From Prolixibacteraceae bacterium (lineage in GTDB: Bacteria > Bacteroidota > Bacteroidia > Bacteroidales > Prolixibacteraceae), in the NCBI GenBank assembly GCA_003450125.1, contig DMFR01000151.1, positions 6,955 to 17,379 of the forward strand: a stretch of DNA of 10,425 nt. The letters are read 5' to 3'. Below, one piece after another: positions 5,702-10,425 of this stretch. The notes under the pieces were generated by a model. That model did no database searches. It saw only the letters and a list, made by a program, of their open reading frames with translations, and was not told the origin of the DNA. Made by a program: the position numbers and the translations under genes. Positions within the stretch are counted from its first letter, which is position 1, and each line of letters opens with the position of its first letter.

Positions 5702-8395
5702 ATGCAAAAACTAAAAAAGCTCCTGCAATTTGATACCGCCGGATGGATAGCAAGTTCATCCCTGCTAATCTGTGCTATCAGCGGAGTGTTGCTGGCCATC
5801 CCATACGATTTTACCCGGGCCCATCAATCTATAGCAGAGCTATTGTTGTATAATCCAGCCGGAACATTGGTGCGGAATTTTCATTACTGGAGCGCCCAGC
5901 TATTTTTTATTTTCAGTATCTTGCATGTATACGATCATCTGAAAAAATCGACTGAGACCAACATCAAAAACAGACGTACCTGGCTGATCCTCTGTCTTGC
6001 TCTTGTGTTTCTGGGTTACGAAATGATTTCAGGTTTTATCCTTAAAGGCGACACTGCCGGTATTCAGGCTCGGCGCATCCTGGCATCGCTTCTGGAGACA
6101 GTACCTTTTTTAGGCCGGATTATAAGTTCTTTGTTTACTGGAACCGAAGATAACGGACAGGTTGTTTATGTTCAGCATGTTGCTGCCGGAACCATTTTGT
6201 TGTTCATCGCTGTATACGACCATGTGAAAACCATCTGGCCCAAACGAAAGTCATGGCTGATCGTTTTTATAGGAGTATTGGCAATAAGTCTTCTCATGAG
6301 AGCTCCTTTAGGATTGGCCGACAGTAATCAGGTCAAGGGGCCCTGGTTTTTTGTGGGAATACAGGAGTTGCTGCACATGACCAGCCATCCGGTATATGTC
6401 ATTCTTTTGATTGCAGCGTTCATGACTATCATTTATTTTCTGCCCCGGTTCGCTGTAAAAACCCGTAAAACCATCAAGCAAACTCTTTTGGTTACGGGTA
6501 TTCTTTACCTGGTCATGTCGTTGGTAGTACTCTTGTTCAGGGGCGAAAACTGGGAATGGAAATCGTGGAAAGAGAACAAGCTTTCCGGAGAACAAATCCT
6601 GATTTTTGATCCTGTTAATTTATTTGGATCTGATGTGTCGCCCAATGTGGCTGATCATCAGAAAACAGAGAGTTGTCTGGTATGCCATGGAGCCATGAAA
6701 GGTTTATCGGAATCGCACAACCCTTCAGTGATGGGCTGTGTGGCCTGCCACAAAGGCGATCCTTTCACCAATCGTAAGACACTGGCTCACCGGAATATGA
6801 TTCTTATCCCAGGCAACTTTTCGAATGTGAAGCAAACCTGCGGAACCCAAAACTGTCATGCTGACATTACTGACAGGACACAGAAATCGCTGATGACCAC
6901 CCAAAGCGGAATCATTGCTGTCGATCAGTTTGTCTTTGGTGAAACGGCTTCGCTCAATGACAGTTTCCACGTTCAAAATCTAGGCCACTCGGCAGCCGAT
7001 ACCCATCTGCGCAACCTTTGTGCTGGCTGTCACCTTGGAATGGAAAAGACCCATACAGGAAATGCCCCATGGCTCGAAAGGGGAGGAGGTTGCAATGCCT
7101 GCCATCTGCACTATACCAATGAAGCGACTGCCAGCATGAAACACATGCAATCAGGAACATTGGTAGCCCAACAAGAAATTCATCCGACCATCGATCTCCA
7201 GGTTTCGAACGACCGCTGTATGAGTTGTCACAGTCGTTCGGGCCGTATTTCTTTGAACTATGAGGGCTGGAATGAAACAGGGGAAGGTGCCAAGATTAAT
7301 CCTGCTGTTCAATCAAAAATATTGCCTGATCAGCGTGTTCTTGAATTTGTGCAGTCAGATGTGCACCACCAGCGCGGAATGGCCTGTATTGACTGCCATA
7401 CTTCGTATGACCTGATGGGTGACGGCATCCGCCACACCCACAAGGAAGATGCGGTGAGTGTACAATGTATAGATTGTCATACCACCGGGAAAATTCGTTC
7501 AATTGAAGTATCTTTACTTCCGGATAAGGAATCACAGATGATTGGCTGGTTGAGGAAAAGGGATCCAAAAACCAAGGTAGTACTGACGGTTAAAAACCAG
7601 CAGCCATTGATAAATACCCGTGTTGATTCATCGAATCATGTATTCCTGACCGATAAATTGACCGGCAAAGACCATGAGTCAAAACCTGCAGCATCGGTTT
7701 GTACGAAGGGAAAGGGACACAGTCGCCTGAGTTGTGAGACTTGCCATACCGCATGGGTTCCCCAGTGTATAGGCTGCCACAACACCTATGAAAAGGAAAC
7801 AGCCGGAACTGATTTGCTGACAGGCCAACCAACCCGCAGTTCATGGGTTGAATTTGCCGGTAAGAACCTGGCCGAACCTCCTGTTCTGGGTATTAATGCA
7901 AGCACCAATCAAGTGGTAACTGCTATGCCCGGAATGGTATTGAGTATCGACTTAGAAACTTTTGCTAAAGGGAAAGGCAAAAGCTTTCATCGTCTCTATG
8001 CACCTGCATCAGGGCATACTACCCAACGGGAAGGCCGAAGCTGCAAATCGTGTCACAATGATCCACTGGCCATTGGCTTTGGACGAGGTGAACTGGTTTA
8101 CAAGGTTGCCGGAAATACCGGAAGCTGGACTTTTGAACCCCGTTTTGCCCTCAATCCAAATGATCATCTGCCCGAAGATGCCTGGACCGGATTCCTGAAG
8201 GAAGCTCAAGCGCCTTATGCAACCCGTACTTCCCTTCGACCCTTCTCTGTAGCTGAACAGAAACACATTCTGGAAGTGGGCAGCTGCCTGAGTTGTCATG
8301 ATGAAAAATCAAAGGTGATGGATCAGGCCCTGGAGAACTATCCCCAAACGCTGGCAAGGAGAAGTGTGAAATGTATTTTGCAGGAAGGTCATTAA
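5702..8395 (+). CDS. Cytochrome b6-type / dodecahaem cytochrome c fusion protein
   Basis: This 897-residue two-part protein probably forms a quinol:cytochrome c complex with the Rieske protein. Residues 1-280 resemble cytochrome b6 plus subunit IV, with seven membrane helices (about 15-34, 61-81, 93-113, 157-177, 184-204, 228-247 and 260-280). Haem b ligands are His61/His75 (H-x13-H) and His159/His174; the H-x14-H spacing of the second pair is b6-like. Where bc complexes have PEWY, it reads GPWFF (213-217). An odd helix number with N-terminus inside places the rest in the periplasm. That part has eleven CxxCH sites starting at Cys325, 346, 440, 464, 506, 562, 589, 678, 689, 781 and 862, plus one Cx4CH (Cys380-His386): twelve haems c. 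No CxxCK site is present, so it looks like an electron-transfer domain rather than a nitrite-reductase-type catalyst. It starts 38 bp after the Rieske stop. Confidence 0.9.
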   Translation: MQKLKKLLQFDTAGWIASSSLLICAISGVLLAIPYDFTRAHQSIAELLLYNPAGTLVRNFHYWSAQLFFIFSILHVYDHLKKSTETNIKNRRTWLILCLALVFLGYEMISGFILKGDTAGIQARRILASLLETVPFLGRIISSLFTGTEDNGQVVYVQHVAAGTILLFIAVYDHVKTIWPKRKSWLIVFIGVLAISLLMRAPLGLADSNQVKGPWFFVGIQELLHMTSHPVYVILLIAAFMTIIYFLPRFAVKTRKTIKQTLLVTGILYLVMSLVVLLFRGENWEWKSWKENKLSGEQILIFDPVNLFGSDVSPNVADHQKTESCLVCHGAMKGLSESHNPSVMGCVACHKGDPFTNRKTLAHRNMILIPGNFSNVKQTCGTQNCHADITDRTQKSLMTTQSGIIAVDQFVFGETASLNDSFHVQNLGHSAADTHLRNLCAGCHLGMEKTHTGNAPWLERGGGCNACHLHYTNEATASMKHMQSGTLVAQQEIHPTIDLQVSNDRCMSCHSRSGRISLNYEGWNETGEGAKINPAVQSKILPDQRVLEFVQSDVHHQRGMACIDCHTSYDLMGDGIRHTHKEDAVSVQCIDCHTTGKIRSIEVSLLPDKESQMIGWLRKRDPKTKVVLTVKNQQPLINTRVDSSNHVFLTDKLTGKDHESKPAASVCTKGKGHSRLSCETCHTAWVPQCIGCHNTYEKETAGTDLLTGQPTRSSWVEFAGKNLAEPPVLGINASTNQVVTAMPGMVLSIDLETFAKGKGKSFHRLYAPASGHTTQREGRSCKSCHNDPLAIGFGRGELVYKVAGNTGSWTFEPRFALNPNDHLPEDAWTGFLKEAQAPYATRTSLRPFSVAEQKHILEVGSCLSCHDEKSKVMDQALENYPQTLARRSVKCILQEGH

Positions 8396-8402
8396 TAGAC
8401 TA

Positions 8403-8476
8403 AAATATCTGAACTGTGATTTATGAGATTCATTTGATTAATCATATGAATCTCATAAATCACAGTTCAGATATTT
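8403..8476. repeat. Perfect 31-bp inverted repeat (long hairpin) between convergent genes
   Basis: Bases 8403-8433 and 8446-8476 are perfect reverse complements of 31 bases. The 12-base centre holds the 10-base palindrome TGATTAATCA (8435-8444), so the whole 74-bp element folds almost completely, broken only by the T/T pair at 8434 and 8445. It lies 7 bases after the cytochrome stop and about 100 bases from the end of the convergent DUF2442 gene, so a bidirectional terminator role is possible. The stem is AT-rich and has no T-run after it, and it is far longer than normal terminators, so a small palindromic mobile element is an alternative. Confidence 0.8.
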
Positions 8477-8507
8477 GTAGGATTTGAAATGCCATCCACT
8501 ATGTGTC

Positions 8508-8550
8508 TTGTCCTGAAATAAGTTTACAGAAAAAGTAAACAAACAATCAG
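8508..8550. other. Short palindromic AT-rich segment, possibly an insertion-sequence end
   Basis: TGTCCTGAAATAAGTTTACA (8508-8527), with TGT and ACA termini, is followed by an A-run and GTAAAC, giving a GTTTAC/GTAAAC stem. This recalls terminal sequences of IS481/IS3-like elements from memory only. No transposase lies nearby, so at most it is a relic. Confidence 0.2.
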
Positions 8551-8576
8551 GATCATGCAGATAAAATAATTCTACT

Positions 8577-8810
8577 TTATTGACCAATTGAATACAGGAA
8601 TTCAGGGGCAAAGTCTGCTCCATTTTCCCATTCGATGGTAAATGGATTCAGGGTGAATTTCTTAAAATAAGAGGATTCCCGTAAAGGTTGAAAAACAGGC
8701 TGATCCAGATGGCTTTCAAGATTTACTATTTTTACTTTCCCATCACTAAATACAAGTTTGATCATATAATCGTTCAGGTGTTCTGCTGAGGTTAGCCAAA
8801 TTAAGTTCAT
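8577..8810 (-). CDS. DUF2442 domain protein
   Basis: This small acidic protein of 77 residues is built of predicted beta strands. The segment FTIEWENGADFAPEFLYSIG at residues 57-76 matches the typical end of DUF2442 proteins (W-x-NGAD-x-APE-x-L). DUF2442 proteins have no established biochemical role; they are often found beside small toxin-antitoxin-like genes such as DUF4160 or XRE proteins. Here the gene follows an XRE regulator gene by 25 bp on the same strand, so the pair is probably one transcript. The start is the ATG at 8808-8810, without a clear ribosome site. It ends facing the cytochrome operon, with the long hairpin between. The family is likely; whether it is a toxin, antitoxin or accessory is unknown. 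Confidence 0.8.
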   Translation of the reverse strand: MNLIWLTSAEHLNDYMIKLVFSDGKVKIVNLESHLDQPVFQPLRESSYFKKFTLNPFTIEWENGADFAPEFLYSIGQ

Positions 8811-8835
8811 GGTGATTATACTTTTTTATAACTGT

Positions 8836-9126
8836 CTAATCAATTGATATATTCAACTGTTTCCTAAGGCCAATTTCGATTAGTTTATAATAGGTTGAAA
8901 TTTGAATGTCACTCTGACCTTTTTCGATTCTGGAGATATAGCTTTTTTTAGTACCCGTTCGATCGGCCAATTGTTCCTGTGTTATTTTTGCTTCCTGCCT
9001 GGCTTCTTTTAACATGACACCCAATCGAAAAGCAAGGGAATCAGTATCATATTTATCCCTTTCAGGAGAGCCTTTTTCGCCATATTTCTCAATTAATAAA
9101 TCCTCAAAATCCGTTGTATTTTTCAT
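8836..9126 (-). CDS. XRE-family HTH regulator, HigA-like antitoxin
   Basis: This is a 96-residue protein with an N-terminal acidic extension and a Cro/C1-type helix-turn-helix at about residues 35-88 (LKEARQEAKITQEQLADRTG, then KKSYISRIEKGQSDI). Such proteins are widespread in Bacteroidota, commonly as the antitoxin half of HigBA/RelE-type modules. An upstream ATG at 9151-9153 is in frame. However, an AGGAAGGA ribosome site (9133-9140, opposite strand) sits just before the ATG at 9124-9126, and that gives the usual family start MKNTTDFED. No HigB/RelE toxin gene is found: upstream are only the promoter and a cytochrome remnant, and downstream is a DUF2442 gene. It is therefore an orphan antitoxin, or DUF2442 is its partner. 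A palindrome inside its own promoter suggests self-repression. Confidence 0.88.
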   Translation of the reverse strand: MKNTTDFEDLLIEKYGEKGSPERDKYDTDSLAFRLGVMLKEARQEAKITQEQLADRTGTKKSYISRIEKGQSDIQISTYYKLIEIGLRKQLNISID

Positions 9127-9174
9127 TTTAGGTCCTTCCTGGATTTCAATCATATCATCTTTCGAATCATTTCG

Positions 9175-9204
9175 TAAAGTTAACCAATTAGTTAACTATT
9201 CAAA
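9175..9204 (-). promoter_or_regulatory. Promoter of the XRE-DUF2442 pair
   Basis: On the minus strand TTTG (9201-9204) is followed after 18 bases by TAACTTTA (9175-9182). The latter matches the Bacteroidota -7 box TAnnTTTG except for its last base. Transcription would start near 9168, about 42 bases before the ATG. Confidence 0.55.
9178..9197. promoter_or_regulatory. Palindromic operator within the XRE promoter
   Basis: AGTTAAC (9178-9184) and GTTAACT (9191-9197) are perfect reverse complements around a 6-base spacer. The palindrome runs from inside the -7 box across most of the -33/-7 spacer. A dimer bound here would block RNA polymerase, which is the standard autorepression layout of HigA-like antitoxins. 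That the neighbouring XRE protein binds it is inferred. Confidence 0.6.
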
Positions 9205-9234
9205 CTCTTTTTAATTGTTTTTTTTACTTCAAAA

Positions 9235-9371
9235 AAACGAATTATCGAAATGGTAACTGTTTGAGTTCCCAAGATCAAAAAAACAAGGTGATGGATCAGG
9301 CTATGGATAACTATCCTCAAACGCTTGCACGGAGGAGTGAAAAGTGTATACAAGTGGAAGCGTACTTATGA
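9235..9371 (+). pseudogene. Decayed 3' end of a second multihaem cytochrome gene
   Basis: This stretch aligns with the last 135 bases of the intact cytochrome b/c gene (8261-8395). In frame from 9285 it reads KVMDQAMDNYPQTLARRS and then EKCI, with 19 of 22 residues the same as the intact protein, ending at a TGA (9369-9371). Upstream, the last haem motif CLSCH has become CLSSQ, and one base is missing near 9254, breaking the frame. No start, membrane part or other haem motif remains. It is therefore the tail of a diverged paralogue whose body was lost, possibly when the XRE/DUF2442 block came in. Its differences at many third positions show that the duplication is not recent. Confidence 0.85.
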
Positions 9372-9478
9372 AAGTATTTCATAGATAGATCAAGATATTT
9401 TAAAGTTTTAGGTCCAGTGATTTAAGTTTTCAACAGGTGGTAGTCTTTGTACTTTGCGATCTACTTAATTGATGGTCG
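9372..9478. other. Non-coding spacer, nothing recognised
   Basis: This AT-rich spacer lies between the cytochrome remnant and the stop codon of the ATPase gene. I see no promoter, terminator stem or coding frame that I can support. Confidence 0.5.
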
Positions 9479-10425
9479 TTATTTAATTTTCACTCCAAAT
9501 TCAGTAATAAATTCTTCAACACTTTGATTATTAGTAGTTGAGTTAATCCAATTGTCAAACATTGAAGTCATTATGAAATTATAATCTAAATCTAGTAATT
9601 TCGAAAGTATTTCAAAATAGTCATGAGGATCGCTACCAAAAGTCTCTTCAATTGCATAATTAATTGCTTCTTCGCTTTTGTTAAATAATAATGACAGCTC
9701 ATTTGGAGAGACTCCTTCAATAAAATCTATCAATAGTTCTTCAGGAGAATATTCTGAAGGTAAAAAGGTATAAATTGATTTTTCTCCTAACCCTAATTGT
9801 TTACCTCTGCAGTCTCCATCAAATATTCCCAATATCCTAAAAGAATCAATTTGACTCGGAATTCTTTTTAAATCTCCAACAATGCCACTTTCTGATCCTG
9901 AAATATGAAAATAAAAACTATCAACTACAAACTCTTTTGAATGCTTAATTAAGGCTTTGAAAAATAATTTTGCAGCTGAATCTTCAAATAAAAGAATTCC
10001 AATTTTGGGTGCAGTTAGTCCTAACACATTCAGAAATTCATGTTTTGCACTTGCCTGTTTACATTTAATTTTACTTTGTTCTTTTCTGAAAATGAGTATA
10101 TTTTCTCTTGGTATTCGTTTTAAAATATGTTCCGAATGGCTAGATATTATACATGACACACCAGTCTCAGCAATAAATTTTGCTAAAATATCTGCTAATT
10201 TCTCTTGTGATGATGGTGGTAAAAAACTTTCTGGCTCTTCTATTAACAAAATTTTATTACCTTCATGTTGCCTAACATGTTCAATTAACCAATAGAAATA
10301 AAACAATGATAATTCCCCCAATCCCATTGTTCTAACATCATAAGCAATATCGTCTTTCAGCACTTTAAAAAATGGAAGACTTGAAAAGCCTGACAATTCT
10401 TCTTCTATTATGGTTAATTCTATTT
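9479..10425 (-). CDS. ABC-ATPase/TOPRIM (OLD-like) nuclease, partial (5' end beyond window)
   Basis: The frame is open to the right edge. A TTG at 10394-10396 could be taken as a start, but coding continues upstream of it (IELTIIEEE), so the N-terminal part with the Walker A site is missing. The visible C-terminal part (about 315 residues) has an ABC-type signature region (TMGLGELSLFYFYW), Walker B (KILLIEEPESFLPP) and an H-loop (CIISSHSEHIL), then a TOPRIM-like half with GILLFEDSAAKLFF and the metal-binding IFDGDCRG. This order is that of OLD-family endonucleases, which include Gabija GajA and many phage-defence or retron-associated effectors. It is much richer in A/T than the respiratory genes (14 G/C of 60 at 9481-9540, against 34 of 60 at 7381-7440), suggesting acquisition by transfer. 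No UvrD-like partner is visible downstream; one could lie outside the window. Confidence 0.82.
   Translation of the reverse strand, partial: IELTIIEEELSGFSSLPFFKVLKDDIAYDVRTMGLGELSLFYFYWLIEHVRQHEGNKILLIEEPESFLPPSSQEKLADILAKFIAETGVSCIISSHSEHILKRIPRENILIFRKEQSKIKCKQASAKHEFLNVLGLTAPKIGILLFEDSAAKLFFKALIKHSKEFVVDSFYFHISGSESGIVGDLKRIPSQIDSFRILGIFDGDCRGKQLGLGEKSIYTFLPSEYSPEELLIDFIEGVSPNELSLLFNKSEEAINYAIEETFGSDPHDYFEILSKLLDLDYNFIMTSMFDNWINSTTNNQSVEEFITEFGVKIK

Noticed and set aside
7590..7844. Minus-strand open frames within the cytochrome gene, including this one
   Set aside because: They are antisense to a clear multihaem gene, and their composition follows from its codons.
5702..8395. CRISPR or tandem repeat suggested by the recurring TGYxxxTGYCAY pattern
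   Set aside because: The repeats are irregularly spaced haem-binding CxxCH codons inside a coding frame.
8403..8476. A tRNA or structured RNA gene at the long hairpin
   Set aside because: It is a single uninterrupted stem without cloverleaf features or conserved tRNA boxes.
9127..9153. Longer start of the XRE protein at 9153
   Set aside because: These nine codons contain the ribosome site (AGGAAGGA) for the ATG at 9124-9126, which also gives the family's usual N-terminus.
10394..10396. TTG as the true start of the OLD-like gene
   Set aside because: Coding continues in frame to the window edge, and a protein starting here would lack the whole N-terminal half of the ATPase.

Overview
The window looks like part of a chromosome from an anaerobic or facultatively anaerobic member of the Bacteroidota. 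Three things point there. Bacteroidota-type promoters (-33 TTTG, -7 TAnnTTTG) sit upstream of several genes. Most starts have only weak Shine-Dalgarno sequences. The small XRE protein (MKNTTDFEDLLIEKYGEKG...) is of a type common in that phylum. No species can be named from the sequence alone.

Layout. (1) Bases 1-4920, minus strand: a five-gene operon read right to left. It encodes a Tat-exported molybdopterin oxidoreductase (PsrA/PhsA type), a four-cluster 4Fe-4S subunit, an NrfD/PsrC-type membrane subunit, and two half-size YeeE/YedE sulfur-transport proteins; the second runs off the left edge. (2) Bases 4921-5225: a divergent regulatory region with a promoter for each direction and a perfect 11-bp inverted repeat resembling an FNR/CRP site. 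(3) Bases 5226-8395, plus strand: a membrane-anchored Rieske protein, a REP-like hairpin, and an 897-aa fusion of a seven-helix b6-type cytochrome b with a periplasmic twelve-haem cytochrome c. (4) Bases 8396-9478: a small island with a 31-bp perfect inverted repeat, a DUF2442 gene, a HigA-like XRE gene with its operator and promoter, and the decayed 3' end of a second copy of the multihaem cytochrome. (5) Bases 9479-10425, minus strand: the C-terminal part of an AT-rich ABC-ATPase/TOPRIM (OLD-like) protein that continues past the right edge.

How the genes may work together (inference). The Psr-like enzyme would exchange electrons between the quinone pool and a sulfur compound at the periplasmic face, and the YeeE pair would move a reduced sulfur compound such as thiosulfate. 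The divergent Rieske/cytochrome b/multihaem unit looks like a compact quinol oxidase module of the bc1/b6f kind, with a dodecahaem domain in place of cytochrome c1 or f. The shared control region suggests that the two respiratory units respond to the same redox or electron-acceptor signal. The right-hand part carries marks of gene turnover: a paralogue remnant, an orphan antitoxin-like cassette and a probable defence nuclease of different base composition.
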